DNA from: Thermotoga petrophila RKU-1
GTDB taxonomy: Bacteria > Thermotogota > Thermotogae > Thermotogales > Thermotogaceae
DNA: 64,000 nt
Direction: 5' to 3'
NCBI RefSeq assembly: GCF_000016785.1
Contig: NC_009486.1
Coordinates: 186,001 to 250,000 of the forward strand
Position 1 is the stretch's first letter; every line of letters begins with the position of its first letter. Below the pieces are notes generated by a model. The model was given only the letters and a program-made list of their open reading frames with translations, ran no database searches and had not been told where the DNA came from. Of this stretch, positions 21,126-30,451 are shown in pieces. The position numbers and the translations under genes are program-made.

Positions 21126-21524
21126 TCACACGATTTTCATGAGTATCTGACCCGTTTCTATGTTGTCTCCCTCTTTCACAAGGATCTCTTTTACTGTCCC
21201 AGAAAACTCGGACTGAAGCTCGTTTTCCATCTTCATAGCTTCAAAAACGAGTAGTTTATCTCCCACGCTCACTTTTTGACCCTCTTTTACGAGTACCTTC
21301 AGAACGATCCCGGCCATAGGGGCCTTAACCAGTTTTTCTTCCTCCGAAGATTCTTCTCTTTCTACCACAACCGGTTTTGGTTCTTCCTTAGGAATTTCCT
21401 GAACAACCCTCTGAGATACTTCTTTCAATGGTTTTGTCGATTCTTTTTTGCTAACGTTTCCTATCTCCTCTACTTCCACAATGTACTCCTTTCCGTTCAC
21501 TACCACTCTGAACTTTCTGACCAT
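21126..21524 (-). CDS. Biotin carboxyl carrier subunit of a decarboxylase/carboxylase
   Basis: 132 aa biotin carrier. The C-terminal biotinyl domain (about 60-132) carries the biotinylation site FEAMKMENELQSE, with KAPMAGIVLKVLVKEGQ before it. The N-terminal part FRVVVNGKEYIVEVEE is the small domain seen in gamma/delta carriers of sodium-pumping decarboxylases, joined by a charged linker (about 25-55). ATG at 21524 has GGAGGAG five bases upstream; the frame is open ten codons further but inside oadG. Works with the carboxyltransferase and the small membrane subunit encoded just upstream. Confidence 0.9.
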   Translation of the reverse strand: MVRKFRVVVNGKEYIVEVEEIGNVSKKESTKPLKEVSQRVVQEIPKEEPKPVVVEREESSEEEKLVKAPMAGIVLKVLVKEGQKVSVGDKLLVFEAMKMENELQSEFSGTVKEILVKEGDNIETGQILMKIV

Positions 21525-21805
21525 CTTCTCCTCCTCCAGCCAGTTTTTCTCCATGCCTCGTATCCTCGTTTTTCTCTGCTTTTTTTCACAGAAACTATTC
21601 TGTAGTCACCTTCGATTATTTGTGAAAGCACCGCCGAGATAACCGCTATTATTTCTTCGTTCTCCCTTGAATACCTGGTCTTCTTTTCTTCAACAACAGC
21701 GGGTCTCTCTTTTCCCGAGAAGAATTTCAAAACAACGGAGAACAAATACAGAATGAGAAATACAAAGAACACTGTCACTATTCCGAACAGAAAGATGGTG
21801 ATCAT
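21500..21805 (-). CDS. OadG-like small membrane subunit of a sodium-pumping decarboxylase
   Basis: 101 aa. One N-terminal transmembrane helix (IFLFGIVTVFFVFLILYLFS) is followed by a polar, basic tail containing ENEEIIAVISAVLSQIIEG, the alanine/isoleucine-rich segment typical of the OadG/MmdD family. In known pumps this subunit holds the complex together at the membrane. ATG at 21805 has GAGGTGAGG before it. It overlaps the biotin carrier gene and follows the carboxyltransferase by 9 bases. Confidence 0.85.
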   Translation of the reverse strand: MITIFLFGIVTVFFVFLILYLFSVVLKFFSGKERPAVVEEKKTRYSRENEEIIAVISAVLSQIIEGDYRIVSVKKSREKRGYEAWRKTGWRRRRWSESSEW

Positions 21806-21814
21806 TACCTCACC

Positions 21815-23362
21815 TCACAGAGGGATGTTTCCATGCTTCTTCTTCGGTCTGTACTCAACTTTCGTCTCACAAACCTCAAGGGCTCTCATTATGTACTTCC
21901 TTGTCTCTCTCGGATCTATCACCATGTCCACGTATCCTCTACTCGCCGCTATATAAGGATTCGCGAACTGCTGTTTGTATTCTTCAATGAGCTTTCTTCT
22001 CGTTTCTTCGGGGTTGGAAGAAGCCTCTATTTCCTTCTTGAAGATAATATTCGCCGCTCCTTCAGGCCCCATGACCGCAATTTCGGCGGACGGCCAGGCA
22101 AGAACCATATCCGCTCCCAGGTGTTTGCTACCCATGGCGATGTACGCTCCTCCATAGGCCTTTCGAAGAATAACCGTAATCTTTGGAACCGTTGCCTCGC
22201 TGTACGCGTAGAGCATCTTCGCTCCGTGTCTTATGATGCCACCGTGCTCTTGAGCAACACCTGGGAGATAACCAGGGGTATCCACGAAGGTCAGAATAGG
22301 AATGTTGAAGGCGTCGAGGAATCTGATGAAACGTGCCGCCTTGTCTGAGGAATCGATATCCAGAACACCGGCGAGCACGGAAGGCTGATTCGCCACTATT
22401 CCCACTGTTTTTCCCTGAATCCTGGCAAAGCCTATGACGATGTTCTTCGCAAAGTACGGCTGAACTTCGAAGAACTCTCCGTGATCCACAACCCTTTTGA
22501 TGACTTCCCTCACATCGTACCCTTTGTTTGGATTGTCCGGAAGGATATCGAGAATGTCCTCTGGAGTTTCCAGACTGGTATCGGGATCTTCAACGGGTGG
22601 TTCTTCGGCGTTGTTGGAGGGAAGGTACGAGAGGAGTGTCCTCACCAGAGACATAGCCTTTTCGTCGTTGTCTGCCAGAAAGTGAGCGTTCCCACTCTTT
22701 TGATTGTGAACCATGGCCCCTCCCAGATCCTCCTGGGAGATCTCTTCACCCGTTACCGCTTTTATCACGTTCGGCCCCGTTATGAACATCCTGGCGGTCT
22801 GGTCTACCATCACGATGAAATCGGTGAGTGCGGGCGAATAAACAGCGCCACCAGCACAAGGACCGGCTATCACAGTGATCTGTGGTACCACACCGGAAGC
22901 GAGGGTGTTTCTTAGAAATATCTCGCCGTAACCGGCGAGTGCATCCACACCTTCCTGAATTCGTGCGCCTCCAGAATCGTTTATGCCAATCACTGGTATT
23001 CCCATCTTGAGGGCCAGATCGAGGAGTTTTACGATCTTTTTCGCGTGCATTTCTCCCAGTGAGCCGCCCATCACCGTGAAGTCCTGAGAAAAAACGGCGA
23101 CTTTTCTTCCGTTTATCTCACCAACACCCGTAATGACTCCGTCCCTTGGAAGTTTCACCTTGTCGAGTCCAAAGTACGTGTTTCTGTGTTCCACAAATTT
23201 GTCGATTTCCACGAACGTTCCAGGATCGAGGAGCAGTTCTAATCTTTCCCAGGCAGTGAGTTTTCCAGACTCATGCTGTTTTTCTACTTTCTCAGGACCG
23301 CCACCCTGTTCAATCTCCTTCTCGATTTTCTTCAATTCTTCGATCTTATCCCTCAGACTCAT
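21815..23362 (-). CDS. Acyl-CoA carboxyltransferase (propionyl/methylmalonyl-CoA type)
   Basis: 515 aa crotonase-fold carboxyltransferase of the PccB/MmdA group. Visible landmarks: the N-terminal half oxyanion region [19 protein letters not shown] near residue 130, [20 protein letters not shown] near 362 and [18 protein letters not shown] near 400. Together with the OadG-like and biotin carrier genes it would form a methylmalonyl-CoA decarboxylase-type complex, or the transferase part of a carboxylase. Which direction runs in vivo cannot be read from the sequence. It begins 1 base after the CCA fusion gene. Confidence 0.92.
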   Translation of the reverse strand: MSLRDKIEELKKIEKEIEQGGGPEKVEKQHESGKLTAWERLELLLDPGTFVEIDKFVEHRNTYFGLDKVKLPRDGVITGVGEINGRKVAVFSQDFTVMGGSLGEMHAKKIVKLLDLALKMGIPVIGINDSGGARIQEGVDALAGYGEIFLRNTLASGVVPQITVIAGPCAGGAVYSPALTDFIVMVDQTARMFITGPNVIKAVTGEEISQEDLGGAMVHNQKSGNAHFLADNDEKAMSLVRTLLSYLPSNNAEEPPVEDPDTSLETPEDILDILPDNPNKGYDVREVIKRVVDHGEFFEVQPYFAKNIVIGFARIQGKTVGIVANQPSVLAGVLDIDSSDKAARFIRFLDAFNIPILTFVDTPGYLPGVAQEHGGIIRHGAKMLYAYSEATVPKITVILRKAYGGAYIAMGSKHLGADMVLAWPSAEIAVMGPEGAANIIFKKEIEASSNPEETRRKLIEEYKQQFANPYIAASRGYVDMVIDPRETRKYIMRALEVCETKVEYRPKKKHGNIPL

Positions 23363-23363
23363 C

Positions 23364-25955
23364 TTATCCCTCCGTTTCTAATGATGCCAGGACTTCCTTC
23401 AGTATCTCCTCTTCATCTCTTGTATCTCCATCGAGTTTTCTCATGAGAATCTTCTCGAGAACCTCTCCAATTATTTTACCGGATGTTATCCCTTTTCTGA
23501 TGAGATACTCCCCGTTTATCTTTTCGAGCTTCGTGTTCTTTATCTTCAGAAGATAGGATTTGAACAACTCTTCTTTCTCACCGCTGAGATACGCCAGGAA
23601 GTGACAGATCGTCTCGCTCGAGACTCCCTTCACAAGAGGATAAACAAAAGAAACAGGAACCCTTTCCGAAAGCATCTCCAGAAGAGCGGGTGCACTCTTT
23701 TCCACGTGTCTGATTTCGTTTATCAGGTTTCGGCGAAGAGAATATCTATCTCTCACTTCTTTCCAGCTCTCATCGTCGTAGAACTCGAGAAACACGTGGA
23801 GCGCTGCGTAGAATTTGTCAACTTCTCCGAAGTTCTCCTCCACCCACGGAATGTTTCTGAAGAGATTTTCCATCTTTCCGTCCATGGAAGGGGTGTAATA
23901 GGTTTTTGGGAACAGATGTTTTATCACATCGAATTGCGCCATCCTCCTGATTGACTTCAGAGGGTTTTTCTCTTCGAGTATTTTCTCCAATTCCTGTCTG
24001 AGGCGTGGACCAGTTGTTCGCTCAAGGTATCCTTCTTCAACAGCCTGTTTCAGGAGCCTCTCTGTTGTCTCTTCGATTCTGAAGTCAAAACGTTGTTCAA
24101 AACGAACGGCACGCAGAATCCTTGTGGGATCGTCTACAAAACTCAGGGTGTGAAGGACCCGTATTACTCCTTCTTTCAGATCCCTGTATCCCCCAAAGAA
24201 ATCGATCAGCAGTCCGAAATCTTTCGAGTTAAGCTTTATAGCCATCGCGTTTATCGTGAAATCTCTCCTGTAGAGATCCTTCTTTATCGTACTCATCTCC
24301 ACATCGGGGAGCTTGGCGGGTGATTCGTAGTACTCCAACCTCGCCGTTGCGATGTCTATTCTGAGACCTCCCTTCAAAAAAAGAGAAGCGGTCATGAATT
24401 TATCGTGTTTCACTAGTTTTCCCGGCAGAAAACGTTTGGCGTACTCGGCGAATTCCAGCGCGTTGCCTTCAACAACGATGTCTATATCGAGATTCTCTAT
24501 GCCGAGGAGAAGATCACGAACGAAGCCCCCCACGACATAAACGGGCATGTTCACCTCGTCGCCGAATTTCCCGAGAAGTCTGAAAAGATTCAAGATCTTC
24601 GGATCTACCCGTTCTACGAGGAGCTTTGAAACATCTCTGAATATCTGTCCGTTCGCCTGAAACACCGGCATCACGTATTTTTTGAAGGGTTTCCCGAATA
24701 TCGCCCTCAGAACGTCACTTCTTGTTACGATGCCCACGAGAATGCCGTTCTCCAGTATAGGAATTCGTCCGATGGCGTGTTCCACCATGAGTTCTCTCAA
24801 CCTGGTCACAGGAGTATCAGGAGTCGCCACCACCAGGTTCGTCGACATGATGGACTTCACAGGCCTGTCACCCAGACCATGGTTCATCGCCTTCTCAACT
24901 GCTTTCTTCGTAACAATACCTACCAGCCTGTTCCCCTCAACAACTGGAAATCCACTGTGTCCGGTTTGCTTCATCAATCTATCCACTTCTCCTATCGTCA
25001 TGTCAGAGAGGACCACCTTCACGGGAGAGGACATGATATCTCTTGCGCGAAGGAGAGGAACCACATGATCGTGGAGTTTATTCAAAACCTCTTTCAGAAC
25101 CTCGTCGATCTCTTTTCCGGTGATAGTTGCGGAGGCTGCCCTCATGTGCCCGCCTCCTCCGAGGTCTTTCATGAAAGAGCCGAGATCCACGTCGGGTGAA
25201 CCGGTTCTTCCAATAACGTAGATCTTCTTTCCCATCTTCACAATCGCTATGAAGGTTTCCTTTCCCAGCATCTCCCAGACCTTACTCACAATCAGCCCCA
25301 ATCCTCCCACAAAGTCCTCGCACTCCATCACTGAAATGGTTATCGGAACACCGTTCACTTCATAATCACGAGCGTTCTCTATCAGTTCGTCCAGCAGTTC
25401 CATCTGCTTAGGAGTGAGCTCTTCTCTTGTGTAAAGTGCCACTTCATCGAGATTTGCACCGTTTTCCAGAAGAAACTTCGCTATCTCCAGATCCCGCGGT
25501 GTGGTTGAAGAAAAGAGTAGATTTCCCGTGTCGTCGTAGAGAGCGATCATGAAGAGAGTGGTTTCGGTGGGATCCAGTGGTATATTTTTATCTCGAATGA
25601 GCTCAACGAGTATCGTTATCGTGGCTCCCACCTTCGATACTATTCCATCGTATGGACTTTCATCCACATGGTGATCGTAAACTGTTATCTTCGCTCCTTG
25701 ACTTTTTTCTCTGATATTCTCTGGAATCCGATCCGGAGAAGGTGTGTCGACGATCACGAGTTCTGTGACCTCGCCTTCAAACTCGTGATCCCAGATGAAT
25801 TCAAACCGATCCAAATAGACTTTGAGGAAATCGGAGAGATTCCTCGCCGGATTGGAAGGCAGAACTATGATGTGGTCATCAAACAGCTTCTTCGCCGCGA
25901 CACAGGAAGCGAAGGCATCGAAATCGGGTGACCTGTGTGTGGTGATGACCCTCAT
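23364..25955 (-). CDS. cca: DHH phosphoesterase - CBS pair - CCA tRNA nucleotidyltransferase fusion
   Basis: 863 aa three-part protein. Residues about 1-300: DHH/DHHA1 phosphoesterase with [27 protein letters not shown] and [10 protein letters not shown]. Residues about 303-420: a CBS-domain pair ([10 protein letters not shown]..., [16 protein letters not shown]...), a likely adenylate sensor. Residues about 460-860: class II poly(A)/CCA polymerase with [20 protein letters not shown] (catalytic DxD), [10 protein letters not shown] and [14 protein letters not shown]. The C-terminal part should add or repair CCA at tRNA 3' ends. The N-terminal part resembles oligoribonuclease/NrnA-like proteins. 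No other CCA enzyme is in the window. Confidence 0.93.
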   Translation of the reverse strand: MRVITTHRSPDFDAFASCVAAKKLFDDHIIVLPSNPARNLSDFLKVYLDRFEFIWDHEFEGEVTELVIVDTPSPDRIPENIREKSQGAKITVYDHHVDESPYDGIVSKVGATITILVELIRDKNIPLDPTETTLFMIALYDDTGNLLFSSTTPRDLEIAKFLLENGANLDEVALYTREELTPKQMELLDELIENARDYEVNGVPITISVMECEDFVGGLGLIVSKVWEMLGKETFIAIVKMGKKIYVIGRTGSPDVDLGSFMKDLGGGGHMRAASATITGKEIDEVLKEVLNKLHDHVVPLLRARDIMSSPVKVVLSDMTIGEVDRLMKQTGHSGFPVVEGNRLVGIVTKKAVEKAMNHGLGDRPVKSIMSTNLVVATPDTPVTRLRELMVEHAIGRIPILENGILVGIVTRSDVLRAIFGKPFKKYVMPVFQANGQIFRDVSKLLVERVDPKILNLFRLLGKFGDEVNMPVYVVGGFVRDLLLGIENLDIDIVVEGNALEFAEYAKRFLPGKLVKHDKFMTASLFLKGGLRIDIATARLEYYESPAKLPDVEMSTIKKDLYRRDFTINAMAIKLNSKDFGLLIDFFGGYRDLKEGVIRVLHTLSFVDDPTRILRAVRFEQRFDFRIEETTERLLKQAVEEGYLERTTGPRLRQELEKILEEKNPLKSIRRMAQFDVIKHLFPKTYYTPSMDGKMENLFRNIPWVEENFGEVDKFYAALHVFLEFYDDESWKEVRDRYSLRRNLINEIRHVEKSAPALLEMLSERVPVSFVYPLVKGVSSETICHFLAYLSGEKEELFKSYLLKIKNTKLEKINGEYLIRKGITSGKIIGEVLEKILMRKLDGDTRDEEEILKEVLASLETEG

Positions 25956-26573
25956 TCACTCCACCTCTAAGGTGACGGTCACAGAACTCGCTTCCATTGT
26001 ATCTTCTTCAAGATCCATGACCACTCTCTCTGCTTCCATTTCCAGATCTTTTTCTTTATCCTTCAACCTCACACTGCGGAGGAGTTCTATGATACCGTCT
26101 TTTCTTCTGTAAACCACCTCTTCGGAATTTGCCACAACTGAACCCTTCTGAATCTTCACCTCTCCAGTTCCCTGGAAAACGTCCTCTTCAAGATCGAAGG
26201 TGATTTGTTCGCACTCTATATAGATCGTTTCTGTACTGGTTTTATCGATGAACTCACCTTTCACATTTCCCGTGATAGTTCCCACTCTGGTCTCCACATC
26301 GTAAATGAGGCTATCTCCTTTCAACTCCCCATCTTCAAGGGTCACAGTCACAGATGAACTCGCTTCCGTTATTCTCCACTTTCCACTCAGTTTTTTCACG
26401 ATTAAATTGTCCGCAGTCAGCGTAAAGTTCTCTTCTTCGATCTTGAGAACAACGTTTCCGGAATACTCTATCCTTTCATCAGAAGGCTTCACAAAATCTG
26501 CTTTTATGTGGATCGTCTTTGAGAATGCGAAAAGACTCACAAGGATGAAGAACGCGATCAACAACTTTTTCAC
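25956..26573 (-). CDS. LptA/OstA-like periplasmic protein
   Basis: 205 aa with a signal peptide (about 1-18, LIAFFILVSLFAFSKT). The rest is a series of beta strands in the LptA/OstA (LptC) pattern: IEYSGNVVLKIEEENFTLTADNLIV, split as IEYSGNVVLKI and FTLTADNLIV, then VTVTLEDGELKGDSLIYDVE, QGTGEVKIQKGSVVANSEEVVY and MEAERVVMDLEED. In proteobacteria such proteins carry LPS across the periplasm; Thermotoga is not known to make LPS, so the cargo is unknown, perhaps a toga lipid or glycan. GTG start overlaps the upstream patatin-like gene by 4 bases. Confidence 0.75.
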   Translation of the reverse strand: MKKLLIAFFILVSLFAFSKTIHIKADFVKPSDERIEYSGNVVLKIEEENFTLTADNLIVKKLSGKWRITEASSSVTVTLEDGELKGDSLIYDVETRVGTITGNVKGEFIDKTSTETIYIECEQITFDLEEDVFQGTGEVKIQKGSVVANSEEVVYRRKDGIIELLRSVRLKDKEKDLEMEAERVVMDLEEDTMEASSVTVTLEVE

Positions 26574-27316
26574 AGAACCACCTCCTCAAAGAACCTGGAG
26601 AACTCTTCGTAAGCGCGTCTCGTTGTAGAAACCGGAGAAAGGGAAGAACATGCTATTCTCAAGCTTTTAGCCTTTTTTATTCTTTCTTTCTCCAGATGCT
26701 TTGTTCTGGCTGTTGTCGACAAAAACAGGTACTCGAGCGCGTTTCTGGGGGGATTCTTTTCTTTCTCCACATCGAAAAGGATAGTCAGCTCTCCTTCGGG
26801 AACTCCCGTGATCCAGGTGATGGGAACGTACCTGTCTTCGTATGGGCGGTAGAGTATCGGAAAGGAAAGAGAAATCTTGAGCGCTTTTCTCAAATCGTCC
26901 CCCTCTTTGAAAACCACTTCCTTTCCTTCAAAAAGATCGAAAACCCAGATTTCAAGACCTCCTGGGATTTTCTGTGCGGGGAACAGCGAATCTATGTACC
27001 TGTACAGGCGCTCGTGATTTCGAACACCGTTCAGCGTGTCACCGATTCTCATCAGTATTCGAAGAGCATCCACCATTGAAAGCTGATCTATGCCTTTCGT
27101 GAAGAAAGGATCGAGAAGCTTTTCAATGTTCTTCCATTCCTTCACCAGAATCGAGTACGTCCTGTTAGTAGATCTTGTAAGGAAAAAAAGAGCGCAGGGA
27201 ATGGAGGAAATTCCACAGCACCTCACCGTGAAATCGACTTTCGAATCTTTTAAAAATTTCAGCACCCCTATGACTCCCAGATAAGCACCGCTATCTCCAC
27301 CGAACGAAATTACCAG
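26570..27316 (-). CDS. Degenerate patatin-like protein, probable CTG start
   Basis: About 248 aa if started at CTG 27316. From there the translation reads LVISFGGDSGAYLGVIGVL, a clear patatin N-terminus with the oxyanion-hole pattern GGxxG. No ATG, GTG or TTG occurs in this frame between the preceding stop and GTG at 27265, which would remove that motif. CTG has GGGGAG ten bases upstream, inside the upstream patatin gene; the GTG at 27265 also has a passable GGGAG. The nucleophile elbow reads GISSI instead of GxSxG and no DGG/DGA motif follows, so it is probably catalytically weak or dead. It overlaps the intact patatin gene and the lptA-like gene, and may be a partner of the former. Confidence 0.65.
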   Translation of the reverse strand: MVISFGGDSGAYLGVIGVLKFLKDSKVDFTVRCCGISSIPCALFFLTRSTNRTYSILVKEWKNIEKLLDPFFTKGIDQLSMVDALRILMRIGDTLNGVRNHERLYRYIDSLFPAQKIPGGLEIWVFDLFEGKEVVFKEGDDLRKALKISLSFPILYRPYEDRYVPITWITGVPEGELTILFDVEKEKNPPRNALEYLFLSTTARTKHLEKERIKKAKSLRIACSSLSPVSTTRRAYEEFSRFFEEVVL

Positions 27317-28074
27317 GGTAAAATCACTCCCCTTAGATTTTTAAGTACCTTTCTATAGATTTCTTCGTACTTATCAAAGGCGTTCCAGGGCTCGTTCACA
27401 TCGTGCATCACCACAAAATTCGCCTTTGAAAGTTCTTCTCTTTCCAGGAGAATCTCCTTCCACCTGTCCATCACAAAGAACATCTCGAAATGATTCTTAA
27501 ATCCGTCTTTTCTCTCTCTGTTGAAAGCGGAAGCTACGACGAAGTCTGCTCCGAGTTCCCGCGCCTGAGAAACCGGTGTGGGTGCAAGAACCCCACCATC
27601 CAGACAGGGAGTCCCTCCTATCCAGATCGGCTCGAAATATCCCGGCACAGAACTGCTCGCTACGACGGCATCTATCAGAAATCCTTCTGTCACAAGGAGA
27701 GAATCCATGTTTTCTGTATCGAAGACCACAACACCGAGCGTCTTCTTGCAGTCAGAAAATTTCTTTCTACCAAAAGCCTCTTTGAGAACAGAAAACAGCA
27801 GGTCCGCCTTGAAAAGAGAGCGCTGAAACAATCCTCTCCAGGTGTTCTCCGATTCCGTCTTCTTCAGGTCTTCGAAGTGTTTCTTCATAAGGGAAAAGGT
27901 GATGTCTTTCACCAAAGCGGGCTCTCCGTAGAGCGCGTACAGACCACCTACAACGGCTCCTATCGATGATCCGGTGATCACATCGAACACGTCTCCAGAT
28001 TTCTCCAGGAAAGCAACGTGAGCCGCCCCTTTGACTCCTCCCGCCGCGAACGCTATTCCCTTTGTCACGCTCAT
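27310..28074 (-). CDS. Patatin-like phospholipase (RssA/YlbK type)
   Basis: 254 aa serine acyl hydrolase with a complete Ser-Asp dyad: oxyanion motif AAGGVKGAAHVAF near residue 11, nucleophile GSSIG near 37 and CLDGGVLAPTPV (DGG) near 158. No signal peptide, so likely cytoplasmic or membrane-peripheral, acting on lipid acyl chains; the substrate is unknown. ATG overlaps the stop of the SLH-coiled-coil gene by four bases, and its own stop overlaps the next, degenerate patatin. Confidence 0.88.
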   Translation of the reverse strand: MSVTKGIAFAAGGVKGAAHVAFLEKSGDVFDVITGSSIGAVVGGLYALYGEPALVKDITFSLMKKHFEDLKKTESENTWRGLFQRSLFKADLLFSVLKEAFGRKKFSDCKKTLGVVVFDTENMDSLLVTEGFLIDAVVASSSVPGYFEPIWIGGTPCLDGGVLAPTPVSQARELGADFVVASAFNRERKDGFKNHFEMFFVMDRWKEILLEREELSKANFVVMHDVNEPWNAFDKYEEIYRKVLKNLRGVILPW

Positions 28075-29285
28075 CGCCCCACAAGAAGAATGATTCCCAA
28101 AAGAAGAGCAAGAGCACCAGCGCCGATCACCATCAGCGTACTGGTATCCATCTGGAGCGAAGATTTCTCTTTTTCTTCCACCCTCTGGGAAAGTGCTGTC
28201 AAGTCCGAAGAGAGCCTTTCGATCTTCTTTGAAAGGTCGCTCACCTGCTTTTTCAGATCCTGGATTTCACTCTCCATTGTCGTTCTGTTTTGCTGATCTT
28301 CAGCGACGGATTCTTCCAGTCCGGAGAAACGTTTATTCAGGTTTTCCAGATCGCTTTTCAGGTTTTCCACGCTGGACTCCAGCATCTGAAATTTTGCTGT
28401 TGTCTGAAGGATACTCTTTTCCAGATCAGAGACCTTTTCCTCCTGAGCGGAGACTCTGCTGGAAACGACAGAAACCTTCTGGTTCATTTCGTTTTTCAGA
28501 TTCACCACATCCGAGGAGAGTGAGTCCAATTCTTTGCGAAGCTGGTTCAACTCTTCTGAAAGACTTCCTGTTCTTCCCTTCAGCATGAGGATATCCTCGC
28601 CCGCGTCCTGTTTCCATGCGAGAAGGTTGCGCGTGTCTGAGCTGAGCTGAGTGATTGCTCCTTCAAGAGAGGTCATCTCTTTTGACACGTTTTCCAGATT
28701 CTTTTCCAGAAGAGTCAGTCTCGAGGTATTCTGTTGTGAACTCTCTTCAAGTTTCTTAAGGTTTTTTTCCACAACGTCTATTCTCCTCAGTATCTCCGAA
28801 TCTATTCCAGCCGTTTCCTGCTTGAAGCTGGTGAAAGCCAGAGATAAGTTGTTGAACGCTTCTTCCAGAGAATCGATCTTTGTCTTCAACTCTGAAACTT
28901 CACTCGCCGTGGAGGTAATTTCGAGTACAGCAGAATCGACACGAGAGTTCAAAGAATTGTAGTTCTTTTCTAGATTGGAAGTTCGTTCATCTAGAGCGAT
29001 CGTGGCTGCTTTTACAATATCGAGCTCATCGAGCAGCGGGAGCTTTTCTTTGAGTTTTTCAAGTTCGAATCTCATGACCAGTCTGTAGATGTACTGCGCC
29101 ACGTCGTATCGAGTCACGAGGAGCGCTCCCCTGAAGTTCCCCTTGTCATCGAGCTCCATGATGCCCGCTTTCACCACGTAGTTCACGGCTTCGAAAAACG
29201 GAGAGTCTGGTTCTAAATCCTTTATGTTCTGTGAAAGCAGGAGAATGCTTATCACTACCAACCCAAGAACAAGAATCTTTCTCAA
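28071..29285 (-). CDS. SLH-domain, coiled-coil outer-envelope protein (Omp-alpha type)
   Basis: 404 aa. Signal peptide (about 1-20), one S-layer-homology-like domain (about 25-75: FFEAVNYVVKAGIMELDD and LLVTRYDVAQYIYRLV), a very long coiled coil (about 80-375) rich in Ser, Lys and Glu, and a C-terminal membrane segment (LMVIGAGALALLLGIILLVG). This is the plan of the Thermotoga toga spacer protein Omp-alpha, which bridges the cell wall and the outer sheath as a rod. TTG at 29285 has GGGAGGTG six bases upstream; TTG 21 bases further up lacks a ribosome site. First gene of the long minus-strand run. Confidence 0.85.
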   Translation of the reverse strand: MRKILVLGLVVISILLLSQNIKDLEPDSPFFEAVNYVVKAGIMELDDKGNFRGALLVTRYDVAQYIYRLVMRFELEKLKEKLPLLDELDIVKAATIALDERTSNLEKNYNSLNSRVDSAVLEITSTASEVSELKTKIDSLEEAFNNLSLAFTSFKQETAGIDSEILRRIDVVEKNLKKLEESSQQNTSRLTLLEKNLENVSKEMTSLEGAITQLSSDTRNLLAWKQDAGEDILMLKGRTGSLSEELNQLRKELDSLSSDVVNLKNEMNQKVSVVSSRVSAQEEKVSDLEKSILQTTAKFQMLESSVENLKSDLENLNKRFSGLEESVAEDQQNRTTMESEIQDLKKQVSDLSKKIERLSSDLTALSQRVEEKEKSSLQMDTSTLMVIGAGALALLLGIILLVGR

Positions 29286-29345
29286 AGACTTCACCTCCCT
29301 CTTCAACCTTAAAACATCCTTGAAAACACCCCGTGAACGGCCGGT

Positions 29346-29777
29346 TTATTGTTTGGAAAAATTTCTCTCCATAACGCCCTTCAACTCCTTCAGATAGTCG
29401 AGTATCTTTGAGGATTTTTCTTTACCAAGATCGCTTGTGATCTTCTCGATGAAATTCTCCCTTCGTTCGATGACCTTTTCTATGACCTCCTCTCCTTTTC
29501 TCGTTATAACCAGAAAGTAGGCTCTCCGGTCCGCGGGGTCTGGAGTGCGCGTCAGATAACCATCCGCCTCGAGTCTTTTCACCAGACCGGTCACCGTGCT
29601 CTTCGCAACTCCCAGCAGAACACTGAGTTCTCCTGGACGTTTGGGACCTTCGAAATAGATCTTCTGAAGAATGTCGAACTGAGCCGGTGTTATGCCGAAG
29701 TCTCTCAACACCTTTCTGCCTTCCACCTTCACCATGAAACAGATCTCTCTGAGAATTCTTTCAAAAGGTTGCTTCAC
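29346..29777 (-). CDS. MarR-family transcriptional regulator
   Basis: 143 aa winged-helix regulator. ITPAQFDILQKIYFEGPKRP, ELSVLLGVAKSTVTGLVKRLE (recognition helix) and the wing YLTRTPDPADRRAYFLVIT are typical MarR. Its target is unknown; it could control the downstream SLH-coiled-coil operon, which starts 60 bases further on, or the upstream rRNA methylation genes. GTG at 29777 has GGAAGGAG seven bases upstream and sits 4 bases after the rsmI stop; the frame is open 20 codons further but within rsmI. Confidence 0.88.
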   Translation of the reverse strand: MKQPFERILREICFMVKVEGRKVLRDFGITPAQFDILQKIYFEGPKRPGELSVLLGVAKSTVTGLVKRLEADGYLTRTPDPADRRAYFLVITRKGEEVIEKVIERRENFIEKITSDLGKEKSSKILDYLKELKGVMERNFSKQ

Positions 29778-29781
29778 GTTC

Positions 29782-30450
29782 TCACTCCTTCCCAGATAGC
29801 ACCACTGTAATCTCACCGAGAGGTTTCTTCTTTTCAAAGTGCGAAATGGCCTCGCTCACCTTTCCTCTGAAGAATTCCTGATGGAGCTTCGTCATTTCTC
29901 TTGCGATGAACACTTCTCGATCCCCAATTATCTCCAGAATATCTCTCAGAGTTGAGAGTAACCTTTCCGGTGACTCGAAAAACACGATTACTCTGTTTTC
30001 TTTCTTCAAGGATTTGAGGAGTCTTCTTCTGTTTTTTCCACGCGGCAAAAAACCCTCGAAGATGAACTTCGAGCCGGGAAATCCGCTCACCGCGACGGCA
30101 CTCGTCAGAGCACTCGGTCCCGGAACGATATCCACCTCTATGCCTTCCCTCCAGCATTCCTCCACGAGGTTGTATCCCGGATCGGAGATCACCGGCATTC
30201 CCGCGTCGCTGACAATGGCTACTTTCTTCCCTTCCTTGAGAAGCGGCAGAATTTCTTTTATTCTTTTCTTCGAGTTCCTCTCGTTGAAAGAAAGAAGCGG
30301 TTTTTTTATTCTGTATTTGTTGAGAAGAACCATTGTTCTTCTGGTGTCCTCCGCAAGTATCAGGTCAACCTCCCTGAGCGTTTTCAAAGCCCTGATGGTG
30401 ATATCTTCGAGGTTCCCTATAGGTGTTCCCACTATGATCAGCTTCCCCAA
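29782..30450 (-). CDS. rsmI: 16S rRNA (cytidine-1402-2'-O)-methyltransferase
   Basis: SAM-dependent tetrapyrrole-methylase-fold enzyme that methylates C1402 in the decoding centre. 222 aa, matching the core of the family. Motifs: GTPIGNLEDITIRAL near residue 9, LAEDTRRT near 32, SDAGMPVISDPG near 80, VPGPSAL near 107 and FFESPERL near 153. It follows the lipoate/octanoate transferase gene directly. Confidence 0.95.
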   Translation of the reverse strand: MGKLIIVGTPIGNLEDITIRALKTLREVDLILAEDTRRTMVLLNKYRIKKPLLSFNERNSKKRIKEILPLLKEGKKVAIVSDAGMPVISDPGYNLVEECWREGIEVDIVPGPSALTSAVAVSGFPGSKFIFEGFLPRGKNRRRLLKSLKKENRVIVFFESPERLLSTLRDILEIIGDREVFIAREMTKLHQEFFRGKVSEAISHFEKKKPLGEITVVLSGKE

Positions 30451-30451
30451 A

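Noticed and set aside
27310..27330. -1 frameshift fusing the two patatins
   Set aside because: No slippery heptamer in phase was found before the first patatin stop (GTG ATT TTA CCC TGG TAA), so a CTG start by coupling is the simpler view.
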